Positions 50,223-60,600 of a stretch of DNA of 64,000 nt are shown here, piece after piece. The DNA lies in NCBI RefSeq assembly GCF_002368395.1, contig NZ_AP018254.1:1178001-1242000 (forward strand). Reading direction: 5' to 3'. Made by a program: the position numbers and the translations under genes. The DNA comes from Calothrix sp. NIES-3974. Its GTDB lineage: Bacteria; Cyanobacteriota; Cyanobacteriia; Cyanobacteriales; Nostocaceae. The notes below the pieces were generated by a model. That model ran no database searches. It saw only the letters and a list, made by a program, of their open reading frames with translations, and was not told where the DNA came from. Positions within the stretch are counted from its first letter, which is position 1. The number at the start of each line of letters is the position of its first letter.

Positions 50223-50404
50223 TTGAAACAACCTCTTAGGACTTACACCATTTCACTAAAATTTTGATGCATTTCCTCCCGAAAGTTCCCGAAAACTCCC
50301 CCTGTATCCCCTTTCTCCTGTATTCTGTATCCTGATCTAAATATCCCTCATCCCCCAATCTTGTTACAATAGCTGAATATAGTATTATTTTTTGACTAAT
50401 CACC

Positions 50405-52828
50405 TTGATTCAATCAGAAACCCTAGAATTATTAGAATGGTCGCGGTTGTGCCAACATTTGTCAAACTTTGCAGCGACAAAGTTAGGTGTTTTTGCCGCG
50501 CGGAATATACAAATACCCACAACTTTAACGGCAAGCGAACAGTTACTTAAACAAACGCAACAGGTTTACGATTTAGAAGGACGTACACCTACAGGGTTAT
50601 CCTTCGAGGGGATACAGGATATTGGTGATTCCCTGGAAAGAGCTGAATTAAAAGGACTACTGGCTGGAGATGAATTACTCGCGATCGCTACCACATTGGC
50701 GGGAGCGCGAAATTTGCGGCGAACTATTGAAAATCACGAAGATTTGGATGTTTTACTGGCTTTGGTGGCGGATTTACGCACCTATCCGGAGGTGGAACAG
50801 GAAATCCATCGCTGTATTGATGAACGAGGTCATGTGGCGGATCGAGCTAGTAGTAAGTTGGCAGAAGTACGTAGCGAAATCCGCCGTGTGCGTAGCCAAA
50901 TCAACCAAAAGCTCCAAAATATTATCCAGGTCAAATCAAATGCCCTCCAGGAGGGGATTATTACCCAACGGGGCGATCGCTATGTACTTCCGGTGAAGGC
51001 TTCCCACAAAGATGTGATTCCCGGTATTGTCCATGATACTTCCACCAGTGGGGTGACGCTGTATGTGGAGCCGAATTCGGTGGTGCCGATGGGAAATCAA
51101 TTGCGACAGTTGTTACGACGGGAAGAGGTGGAAGAGGAAGCAATTCGTCGGGCTTTAACTGGTCAAATTGCCGATATTATCCCCGATTTAGAAAGATTAC
51201 TGGCAATTATCACCGTTTTAGATTTAGCCTGCGCTCGTTCCCGTTACAGTCAATGGTTGAAGGGCAATCCACCCCGCTTTGTTGATCCAACCCAGGAACA
51301 AATCACCCTGCGTCAACTGCACCACCCCCTCCTCCTCTGGCAGCAACAATACGAACAAGGCCATCCCGTTGTCCCTGTCGATTTACGGATTGAACCCCAT
51401 ATTCGTGTTGTCACCATCACCGGTCCCAATACGGGGGGGAAGACAGTCACCCTCAAAACCTTGGGATTAGCAGCCCTAATGGCCAAGGTGGGTTTATTTA
51501 TCCCGGCTCGTGAACCGGTGGAAATTCCTTGGTTTGAGCAGGTGTTGGCGGATATCGGCGATGAGCAATCCCTCCAACAAAGTTTATCGACTTTTTCCGG
51601 CCATATTCGCCGGATTAGTCGGATTTTGACCGCCATTAGTCCGGGGGAATCCCCAGAAGACCAGGATTTAAAATCCCCATCCCCCTCCCTCATTTTACTC
51701 GATGAGGTGGGGGCTGGAACCGACCCGGTGGAAGGAAGTGCCCTGGCGATCGCCCTATTACGGTATTTGGCTGACCATGCTTTGTTAACAATGGCCACAA
51801 CCCACTTTGGGGAATTGAAGGCGTTGAAATATGAGGATTTACGCTTTGAAAATGCCTCCGTCGAATTTGATGAAGCGACCCTTTCCCCCACCTACCGTCT
51901 ATTGTGGGGGATTCCCGGTCGTTCGAATGCCCTGGCGATCGCATCTCGACTCGGATTGAAACCAGAAGTGATTGCAGCAGCAAAACAGCAAATGGGAGGT
52001 GTAACTGATGACGTGAATTTGGTGATTGCCGGGTTAGAAGACCAACGTCGTCGTCAGGAAATCAAGGCGGCTGAGGCGCAGAATTTACTACAACAAGCAG
52101 AGAAATTATATAAAGAAGTATCTGCAAAAGCCGATGCCCTCCAGGAGCGGGAACAAGCCCTCAAAGCCTCCCAAGAAGCGGCAGTCCAAGAAGCGATCGC
52201 CCAAGCGAAAAAGGAAATAGCCCAGGTGATTCGCCGTTTACAACAGGGTACACCCACCGGTCAAGATGCCCAAAATGCCACCAACGCCATCAATCAGATA
52301 GCGGAAAAATTTATACCCCAAGCGCCACCAAAACCCAAACCAGGTTATATTCCCAAAATCGGGGAGAGAATTCGTATACCCAAACTCGGACAAACAGCCG
52401 AAGTGTTAACAGCACCCGACGCAGACCGGGAAATCAATGTCCGCTTTGGGATTATGAAAATGACTGTGAAACTGGATGATATTGAATCCCTGGATGGTCA
52501 AAAACCGGAACCAAGTGGGAAGGAAACTAAAGTCAAAGAAAATAAAACCAAAACCGAATCACCCCCAGCCGCCACAGAACCCCTAATACGTACATCCCGA
52601 AATACCATTGATTTGCGGGGTAAACGGGTTGCTGATGCCGAATATATCCTAGACCAAGCGATCGCCCAAGCCCATCGAGCCATCTGGATTATTCACGGTC
52701 ACGGTACAGGGAAATTACGGCAAGGGGTGCATGAATATTTACGTCAGCATCCACGGGTATCTAAGTATGAACCCGCCGAACAAGCTGATGGAGGAACGGG
52801 GGTAACAATTGCCTATATTGTTGATTAA
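50405..52828 (+). CDS. mutS2: Endonuclease MutS2
   Basis: 807 residues, TTG start 50405 (no ATG lies nearby, and homologues start at the same point). N-terminal core domain, then the ATPase with Walker A TGPNTGGKTVTLKTLG (about 335-350), Walker B LILLDEVGAGTDPVEGSALA, D-loop and ATTHFGELK, a long coiled-coil clamp (about 530-600), and the C-terminal Smr nuclease domain with DLRGKRVADAEYILD and HGHGTGKLRQGV (about 730-770). MutS2 binds branched DNA and suppresses recombination, and can act on stalled ribosomes in Bacillus. Full length and intact; all key residues are visible. Confidence 0.95.
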   Translation: MIQSETLELLEWSRLCQHLSNFAATKLGVFAARNIQIPTTLTASEQLLKQTQQVYDLEGRTPTGLSFEGIQDIGDSLERAELKGLLAGDELLAIATTLAGARNLRRTIENHEDLDVLLALVADLRTYPEVEQEIHRCIDERGHVADRASSKLAEVRSEIRRVRSQINQKLQNIIQVKSNALQEGIITQRGDRYVLPVKASHKDVIPGIVHDTSTSGVTLYVEPNSVVPMGNQLRQLLRREEVEEEAIRRALTGQIADIIPDLERLLAIITVLDLACARSRYSQWLKGNPPRFVDPTQEQITLRQLHHPLLLWQQQYEQGHPVVPVDLRIEPHIRVVTITGPNTGGKTVTLKTLGLAALMAKVGLFIPAREPVEIPWFEQVLADIGDEQSLQQSLSTFSGHIRRISRILTAISPGESPEDQDLKSPSPSLILLDEVGAGTDPVEGSALAIALLRYLADHALLTMATTHFGELKALKYEDLRFENASVEFDEATLSPTYRLLWGIPGRSNALAIASRLGLKPEVIAAAKQQMGGVTDDVNLVIAGLEDQRRRQEIKAAEAQNLLQQAEKLYKEVSAKADALQEREQALKASQEAAVQEAIAQAKKEIAQVIRRLQQGTPTGQDAQNATNAINQIAEKFIPQAPPKPKPGYIPKIGERIRIPKLGQTAEVLTAPDADREINVRFGIMKMTVKLDDIESLDGQKPEPSGKETKVKENKTKTESPPAATEPLIRTSRNTIDLRGKRVADAEYILDQAIAQAHRAIWIIHGHGTGKLRQGVHEYLRQHPRVSKYEPAEQADGGTGVTIAYIVD

Positions 52829-53008
52829 TTTTAATTCCGGATTTGGATCAAACTCCTCAAACTTTCCGTGAGTAGGGAGTAGAGAGTAGGGAGTGGTTTT
52901 AAACTAACAATTCCCTGACAGGGTGACAATCTACCTCAAAAGGCTTATGTTGTAAGGATTATTTCAGAGTTACTGGAAAAAAGATAAAAGAGAATTTACA
53001 ACCTTACC

Positions 53009-53092
53009 CAATACGCTTGGTGTTAAAGATAACTGTAGGTTAGGTTGAGGCTTTGCGTAGACTGTTGATTTTGTTGAAATTCACCCATAGGA
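53009..53092 (+). repeat. Repeat R1, copy 3 (left half only)
   Basis: CCAATACGCTTGGTGTTAAA through TGAAATTCACCCATAGG; the rest of R1 is missing. Confidence 0.75.
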
Positions 53093-53657
53093 ATACGACT
53101 TGAATCTTTTTCGGTATAAAGCTTTGTCCGATAAGCTTTGGATTAATTAAGTTTCTCAGAAATCAAATATGATTCCTTATAGATCGGTTTAGAACAATTC
53201 TCTGATTAGTTTCGCTAATACCACTTCCCGCAAAAATTTGTTTACTCCTACCTTTGCAACCTTATTCTCAATTATTTCCGCTATATTCGCAATATTAATG
53301 ACTCTATTCTCAACTTTTTCACGGAATAATCGGACTGATAAGCACTAGGTTGACACGCTTGATTTTTTCTGGTATTCTTAAATATAATCAGGGGGTGTAT
53401 AGTAATTTATAAAAACCTAGAAATAAAAGTTTACATATTAGCAACATATCATAGTGTAATCACCCTTGGAACTTATGCAGCTAAGGATTATAGAATAGCG
53501 ATCGCGCAGCGACTGCTCTGGAGTATCGCCTCATCTATAAAACTTTCCAAACAACCTTTTACACCAGACCCATTGCTGACAAGTTAAGCTTATTGGCTGA
53601 CTGTCTGACATATGTGCTTAAAGCCTTGATTGTACGTTCCAGTCTCGACTGCGTTGA

Positions 53658-53876
53658 TCAGGTAATATCAGGGTTCTAGGCAATAAATTTAGTCTAGATG
53701 ACCAGACTAAGCTTAGAGAAAAAATCCTTGCTAAACAAGCATTTCAAGAGTTCTGTCAGGCAGCCAGGCTTATTGGTCTTTTGCCAATAAGTAATGATGC
53801 TCAAAATATTGTCAAAATCTGGGTGAATAACATGATTTTGAAGGATGCGATCGCTAAATTTTCAATGCATAATTGA
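53658..53876 (+). pseudogene. Gene remnant, 73 codons, no start
   Basis: The frame reads ...GNKFSLDDQTKLREKILAK, QAFQEFCQAARLIGLL, then IVKIWVNNMILKDAIAKFS and a stop. The composition is that of a real helical protein but there is no start codon and the upstream part has a stop. Its end lies inside repeat R2 (inverted copy also at 29714-29867). Unrecognised family. Confidence 0.4.
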
Positions 53877-53984
53877 TTCTGGCGCGGAAAACTCAGTGCA
53901 AAGGTGAATTTAATACTTCTTGTTCACCTCACTTTTGAGGATAATTACGAGTTGACAAAACTAATTTCACCCTAACTGGTCACG
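53831..53984 (-). repeat. Repeat R2, copy 2
   Basis: Inverted copy of 29714-29867. Here R2 follows R1 in the opposite order to the first locus. Confidence 0.8.
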
Positions 53985-54076
53985 AATGCACCAGACCCTA
54001 AATAGACGTGAATGCGATGGATTGTAACCGCTATAATCTCTGTGAATCAATAATTTTGAAGGTTAAGGTTTAAAGT

Positions 54077-54291
54077 CAATACAGTTCATTTAGACTTAAA
54101 AGCCTGATTATTGGTTGGGTTGAAGAATGTAGAGGCAGTAGCCCTCGTGGAATGGGTCCCCACGCGGAGCATCGGGACGAGATCATCACAAAAACTGTGT
54201 GAACTTATGGGTAAATTTCCACAAAATCAATCACCAGTCTATGCAAAGCCTCAACCCAACCTACAGTTATCTTTAACACCAAGCGTATTGG
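54077..54291 (-). repeat. Repeat R1, copy 4
   Basis: Inverted, nearly complete copy, from CAATACAGTTCATTTAG to ACACCAAGCGTATTG. Confidence 0.85.
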
Positions 54292-54497
54292 GTTTAAAAT
54301 AACCTCATCAACATCAATTAGTTGAGAACAAAGTCAATAACTGACTGATTCCAGGTTTAATGATTTTATTCTCAACATCATACTTGGAGGTTTTTAAAAA
54401 CTTCTATTTCCTACGAATGATACTGGACAAGATTTTCAGGCTTTATAAATCATCAAAATCACGTTAAATAGGATTGAACAAACTCCTTCGCTTCCAC

Positions 54498-57281
54498 CTA
54501 ATCCACCCTCACCCAAAACCGGACAAAACCAAAATTATTACCCTGATTATGATCCAAATTCCCCAAATTCACAATTACAGTTCCAGTCGGATTAGTTTGA
54601 TTAGGACAGACATTTCCCGGTGGTAAGGGTGCAACGGGACTCAAGAAACTGGCGTTATCTGCATCAGCGACATTGGTTGGATTAGTCATATTATTGGCCA
54701 TATTTACCCCAATTCCCCTACCACTAGCAAAACTATTGGGAATAAATGTAGTTCCAACGGGTATGGGGTCGCAAAAGCGAGCATTATTAATTGGTTGATT
54801 ACCTTCCACCAGATAATAAATTGTATATTCCACCTCATCCCCACTTTGGAGGGGATACTCATTGCCAATAGTGGGAACACCGATTGGCAAAAATTGTGAC
54901 CATCCACCCCTGTTATCGTTGACATCATTGGGGTCATCCACAAAGGTATTAAAATTAACTTCTGTAATTGGCACTCCATTGCGACGGACGTTAGTAATAC
55001 GTTTGACTCCGTACAGGTTGACAATTCCTGGTGGGGGTGGTTCGGGGGGAAGGGTTTGGATATTTACGATGGTGATATCGGGTGTGACTCCATTCCCCGT
55101 AATTTGGTTAATATTACCGTTACGATCAATGACATTCCCAGGGTTATTCCCAGAACCTGGTTGGGTGGGGTTGAGGGAATCGCTAGCATCGGAGAGAATT
55201 TCCGGAATGGGATTGGGGTCTGTGGGAGTTAAATCGATTCCTGCTTGGTTTGCGATTTGTCCGGTTGCATCGGGTAAAATTCTGGCTGTGTAGGTAAGAG
55301 TCAAAGTGGTATTAATGGGTAAATCACCGGGATTGGTGAAGGGGATATATTGATTTGTACCGTTGAAATTACCGTTAGGTAAACTGGATGCAGCAGTAAA
55401 ACCGGTGGGAAAGAGGATGGAATTGCGGATCACCTGCAACTGACCGGGAACTCGATCGGCGATCGCCATACCATTCACGGGTAAAGTTGTACTCGGATTG
55501 ATAATTGTGAGGGTATACTGTAGATCATCCCCGACGGTAATATTACCAGAGTTATCATTATCATTGAGTAAACGTACCGATTTGTAAATTAACGGCTGGG
55601 GTGGTGGTTCTGGTGCGTCTAAACACTCTGCTCCGGACAAAATACCCGTAATACTACTAATATTTCCCGCCACCCCATCACTTCCATTGGTCGCACCGTA
55701 GGTTCCCTGGTCCCCAATAATATCCGGTGTTTCACTTGCATCATCACCAGTATTAATAAAAGTTCCGGAAATTCCCCCTTGCAGATTCACCGTTTGTCCC
55801 ACATTACGGGTTAAGACCACACCTCCACCCCCACCCCCACCGGGTCCGTGGGGAACTCTAGTGCGGACATCTCCCCCTTCACCACCTTGAACGTTAATAT
55901 TTAAATTACTCCCAGTACTATTCACAGCCGAAATTACCACACTTCCCCCTGCACCACCACCACCACCACCATCATTTACATTCAAAGTTGTGGTTTCCAA
56001 GCGACTATTGGGAGCATTTGCACCCGTAGCATTCACCGTACCATTACCGATAATATTCCCAGCGCGGATTAAAACGATACCACCTCCCGTCGCGCCACTA
56101 CTGGCAATCCCATTACTAGCGGTTGCACCATCATTATTGGAACCAGCACCCCCACCACCACCTAAAATCACTCGACTACTGGTAGCAGTAAAACCATTAC
56201 CACCCCGTCCTCCCACGTCTTCTTTAGAACGCCAAGAAAATCCTCCCTGTCCTCCAACACCAGCGTTACCACCCCCACCACCACCGGAGTTTTCCGCATT
56301 GTAACCTCGAGAAATGGCAATAGTGGCAAGGTTAGTACCGAAGGGGTCGCCATCGGTTGCTCCTCCACCTGCGTTCCCAACTGCACCTCGACCAAAACTA
56401 CCCCCTGGATACCCTTCCGGGGGTTCAACGACTGGTAAAGGTGCTGTCAAATCCCCATTAAAGGTGTATCGCGGTGTTCCCCCAATTCCTTCCCCTTTAG
56501 AACCGTTAGCACCAATTCCATTTAATCCTGATGCACCAACACCAGCATTAATATTGGCAATAGTCGGTGAAGGAGCATGTACACCAGTGTAATCAGCTTC
56601 CACACCGGGTGGTAGGGGGTCAATGGGGGTAGGAGGATTTGTACGCCAATCGACCCGTCCTCCTAAGCGCAATCCCCGACCGCCACGAAAACCCTGTCCA
56701 CTAACATTGATGCTTCCGGTGAAGTTTAATTCTCTGGCAACATCGGCAACTACCACACCTCCAGTAGTACCATCCCAGGGTGCAGCTGTGACAATTCCAG
56801 TTAGGTTTGCATCCAGATATTGGGGGACACGAATTACTTGAAAGCTTTGTTGTCCTTGGGTGGGAGTTGCTGGAGCATTAATGTAGGAGTTGTTCAGTCC
56901 TCCGTTGGTTCCGGTTCCCCGGACTATGACGGAGGTTCCGTTAAATTGTTCAGCAACGGCATATTCATAGTTACCCGCATTTGTCCCTTGCATTTGCATG
57001 ATGACGAGTAAATCACCAGCTTGAATATCAATGTTTGCACCCCTTCGAGTTCCCAGGTTGATGGTGGTGTTAGGGATACCAGGAGAGATATTATTTGTAC
57101 CTGGATAGTAAGTATTGATAATGCCGTTGAGGGGGGTGGTATCTCGTCCAGGATTAGCACAGGATGTTGCTGTTGTTTGAGCAAGGGTTGGGGAAGAAGG
57201 GGGGTGTAGATATAGGGGTAAAATTTGGGATGTGAGGGTGGTGAAGAGTAGAATTGGGGTTTGAATAAGTTGTTTTTTCAT
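54498..57281 (-). CDS. Secreted glycine-rich DUF11 protein
   Basis: 927 residues. Signal peptide MKKQLIQTPILLFTTLTSQI, then a Ser/Thr-rich region, a beta-rich segment (about 45-190), a very glycine-rich stretch (about 255-480, including GGGGGGNAGVGGQGG and GPGGGGGGG), then two DUF11-like modules (about 560-700, YKSVRLLNDNDNSGNITVGD, and 770-920, GDEVEYTIYYLVEG). DUF11 modules occur in surface and sheath proteins with isopeptide-like beta folds. The C-terminus FVRFWVRVD ends at a strand. It is the third gene, in transcription order, of the minus-strand surface cluster; it starts 405 bases after the barrel gene ends. Probably exported to the outer membrane or the extracellular matrix. Confidence 0.85.
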   Translation of the reverse strand: MKKQLIQTPILLFTTLTSQILPLYLHPPSSPTLAQTTATSCANPGRDTTPLNGIINTYYPGTNNISPGIPNTTINLGTRRGANIDIQAGDLLVIMQMQGTNAGNYEYAVAEQFNGTSVIVRGTGTNGGLNNSYINAPATPTQGQQSFQVIRVPQYLDANLTGIVTAAPWDGTTGGVVVADVARELNFTGSINVSGQGFRGGRGLRLGGRVDWRTNPPTPIDPLPPGVEADYTGVHAPSPTIANINAGVGASGLNGIGANGSKGEGIGGTPRYTFNGDLTAPLPVVEPPEGYPGGSFGRGAVGNAGGGATDGDPFGTNLATIAISRGYNAENSGGGGGGNAGVGGQGGFSWRSKEDVGGRGGNGFTATSSRVILGGGGGAGSNNDGATASNGIASSGATGGGIVLIRAGNIIGNGTVNATGANAPNSRLETTTLNVNDGGGGGGAGGSVVISAVNSTGSNLNINVQGGEGGDVRTRVPHGPGGGGGGGVVLTRNVGQTVNLQGGISGTFINTGDDASETPDIIGDQGTYGATNGSDGVAGNISSITGILSGAECLDAPEPPPQPLIYKSVRLLNDNDNSGNITVGDDLQYTLTIINPSTTLPVNGMAIADRVPGQLQVIRNSILFPTGFTAASSLPNGNFNGTNQYIPFTNPGDLPINTTLTLTYTARILPDATGQIANQAGIDLTPTDPNPIPEILSDASDSLNPTQPGSGNNPGNVIDRNGNINQITGNGVTPDITIVNIQTLPPEPPPPGIVNLYGVKRITNVRRNGVPITEVNFNTFVDDPNDVNDNRGGWSQFLPIGVPTIGNEYPLQSGDEVEYTIYYLVEGNQPINNARFCDPIPVGTTFIPNSFASGRGIGVNMANNMTNPTNVADADNASFLSPVAPLPPGNVCPNQTNPTGTVIVNLGNLDHNQGNNFGFVRFWVRVD

Positions 57282-57686
57282 GGGTGTTCGGAAATAGGAA
57301 ATAGTGGGTTGGGAATAGGTGATAAGCTGGTATATTTTAAGTTCGCAGTCGGGACTTTAGTTCTCAAATTCAGCACTCTCAACGTAGATTTCTAGTAGAG
57401 TAGCGCTGACTATTAAATAATTAAATAAAATAAATAAAGAACAAAAAATCAGAATTTGGATCACACCTGCGTCACTCCTATTTATCTTCAGAAAATCAAC
57501 TAATAAATACTTGATCAACCACCTATTGAAGGCAGGAAATAGGCTCAAACGATATATTTATCCTGATAAACTGTACAGACGTGACATGTCGCGTTTTTAC
57601 CGATTCCTGTAGAGACGACCCGACGGGTCTCTCTACTCCCAAAAAACGAGCTTGTTAAGCATTCAAATCGACTTTTACAACATCCT
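57282..57686. other. Intergenic region between the two surface genes
   Basis: About 400 bases with one ACATGTCGCG hairpin tract (57572-57597), a palindrome GTAGAGACGACCC...GGGTCTCTCTAC (57609-57635), and a GATGTTGTAAAAGTCGATT-type MITE fragment (57655-57691). A weak promoter may exist but is not obvious. Confidence 0.55.
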
Positions 57687-60600
57687 CTAATCCCCTCCTG
57701 TATCCTGTCTCCTGTCTCCTGTTTTCTGAACCACAATTTCCGACTCCTGTTGTTGCTTCGGAGCAGGTTTTTGCCGTCCAAAACCAGCAAATAATTCATT
57801 GATTTTGTAGGTAATATTCAAATAGGGACCCCCAGCAGAACGATAACCAGTGAAATCTCGATCGTCAGCACTACCAAAGGCATAACCAACACCAATCCGT
57901 AAATCCGGTGTCAGATAATATCCAGATTCCAGCGCGATCGCAAATTCATTAAATCCAACACTGGGTTGTCCGAACCATCTCCCTTCTACGGCTACATCGG
58001 TACGATAACCAAGTTGGTAGGTAGCACGTAGTTGGGCTATATGGGCTGTGGAAGTGTTGGTAAAATTATCGGCGAGATAACTAGTATGATTACGGAAGGC
58101 GTATTTTCCATAGAATTCCCATTGCCAATGGGGTGCGTAAATGGCTTCAGCCGCAAATACATGTTCTGTGGAACTATTCCCATTACCTGTCAGCAACGTT
58201 TCAGGGGTGGTTGTTGGATTGAGACGATATTCATAACCCAGGAGAGCATTAAATTTATCGTTGCGAGGGTCACGATAGGCCAATCCGAAGCGTAAATTGG
58301 CAGTATTTGGTAAGTCACCCAGTAATTGGTTTGCTCCTGCTGCTTGTTGATAGCGAATAGCTGCTGTTAAGGCTGTAGATAATTTACCTGCTGCTGCTGC
58401 GGAGATAACTAGATTATTTCCTCCTTCCCCGTCCCGGTATTCAACCCGTGCATTGGCTTGGAAGTTAGGGTTATCGGTGTAATCAAGACCGATGCTGTAA
58501 CTGTTTCCAGATAGGTTTCCTAGGGTGAAACCTGTTTGTCCGGTTGCGTAGGGTTGGGCAAAGCGAATACCTGCGGCTGTATTTCCCAAAATGTGATTTT
58601 GAATGCGTTCATAACCCAGGTTCAGTTTCAGTCCGGGAGCAAGGCGAATCCGATGATTTAAGCCAATGGCTGCTTGGTCATTCATCCCATCAATCCCGGA
58701 AAAGATGGAGTAACGTCCGGTGACGCTGGTATCTTGATTGAATTGATGGCTAAATAGGGTGTCTAAACTAGTAATACTATTACCTTTGAGTAATCCTCCC
58801 GCAAACAATTGGTGAGCAAGTCGCACGGTCACACCTGGATATAAATTCCAATCTAGACCCAGGGTGGTACGGTTGGGATACAAAGCATCCGATTGTCCCA
58901 AATTCAGTTCATTTTGAGCGCGGAAGGTGAGGGATGCGGTTACAGGAATACTCCCATAGGAACGGATTTGACTCGCATTGCCATGAAAGCGGTTATCGAT
59001 TCGGTCTTGACGTTGACGGTTGACGTATTCAACGCCGATATTCCCATCACCAATTTTTTGTTCAATTCCTGCTCGCAGGGTTGTCAAGGAGTTATCTACT
59101 TTGGTTCCAGGAAGGGGTTGGGGTTGGGGGTTGAATAAATCAAAACTGTTGGTACGTAGAGCAGGAGCAATACCAAAGTTGTCTTCATGGTCGTAACCAA
59201 GATGAAAGGAAGTGGTAGAGCTAAGTTTTCCGGCTAAAGATGCACCATAACGGGTTTGTCCCGGCACAAAACTCCAGGTGGCATTATTGGCAAAATTTTC
59301 ACTCACAGACCGATAGAAAGCCTTTGCTTGTAAATCGGGGGTAATTTTTCCCGTCGCTTCTAAACGGTAGGCTGACCCCTGCATGTTTCCTAAAGCCAGG
59401 GAATTATGGTGAGAATAGGCATATTCGCCGATAATTTGTCCAGTTTTCCCCCAAGGGATATGGGCATCCACACTTAGTAATTGCCAATTTGCCGCATTTT
59501 TATCTTCCCAGAGATAACTAGTTGCCAGGAAGGGTGTGTCGGTTTTATAATTTCTGGGAGGTATGTTATGGTGAGGTGTTTGTTGACGAAAATTATACTG
59601 AAGTCTGCCACCGTAAAGTTTACTACCATTACCTCCCCGATTTTGATAGATGATAATAATCCGATTCGTCAAAGTATTTCCCAAGGGGTTTAATTCAGTA
59701 GCGAAAATCCGACTACGGAACATAATCGTTCCCCGTTCATAATCAATCTCATAATCCGCACCACGACTCAAGGATTGACGTTTGACAACCGTTCCCGGAC
59801 GATTGATTTCCTCCGACTCAATAAACACATTTTCACTTCCCGGTACTAAATTGCGACTGCGTAGGAAATAATAACCACTTGTACCATTCGCAGCAATTGT
59901 ATCCCGAACAAAACCTTCAATATTATTGGCAAACAGGGCTGTTACCTGTAAATTGCCCAAATTATAATTCCCCTTAAACCCATGTAATTGCCGTGTTATC
60001 CCACTAAACAACTGGGAAGGACGGGCAAACTCCTGGGTATGGTAATCACCCCAGAGAAAGTAATCCGACTCCGCACCAGGAATCTTCGGAGTACGTTCCA
60101 ACTTCACATAAACACTATCAATCGAAGGAGTTGTCGCCGTGACAGTTCCAGCATCCCCGTAGACAGGATAAACCCGTTCACAAACCTGTCCACTGCCAAA
60201 TAAACGAGTATCTCCCAGACAATCCTCATTCAGATTGCGATCGCTATTATACGCTCCAGTGAATAACCAATCGCCAATTTTACCAGTGGCAAACACAGCA
60301 GCATCCAAGTCTACATCAGTTCTACCGATTTTGCGAGGATTGAGGAAATCGCGAAAACGACCATGATAATTAGTTCCACCCCCACCAATCCGTAGATTAA
60401 TGCTTCCAGTGGCGAGGGATGGTCGTAGATTAGTGATAAATTCAATATTTGTATAGTCTTGGGGTACAGTATCAAAAATATTCTGTTGTTGCCAATTATC
60501 AATAGCTGCACGAACGTTCACATTTTGCGGTTCCAGGGAAGCTTGGAGTTCAACGGTAAATTCCCCATTTCTAGCTATGACTTGGAAACCCGGTGCATCA

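Larger units (their letters stand above)
49154..50404. other. 1.25-kb repeat-rich intergenic region
   Basis: Contains AAAATCC tracts (49152-49188), MITE M copies 49190-49305 (reverse), 49843-49952 (nested in an element also seen at 42559-42665) and 50127-50222 (partial), and a GATGCGACATGTCGCGTCTC hairpin repeat at 50095-50119. The mutS2 promoter must lie at its end. No gene. Confidence 0.7.
52829..54497. other. 1.67-kb intergenic region with repeats and a gene remnant
   Basis: Contains a short repeat tract after mutS2 (GAGTAGGGAGTAGAGAG), repeat R1 copy 3 (53009-53092, partial), a short coding remnant (53658-53876), repeat R2 copy 2 (53831-53984) and R1 copy 4 (54077-54291). No complete gene. 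Confidence 0.6.

Noticed and set aside
55990-56592. Plus-strand Pro/Leu-rich frames opposite the glycine-rich gene
   Set aside because: They mirror GGN codons of the minus-strand gene as CCN/NCC; no ribosome site.
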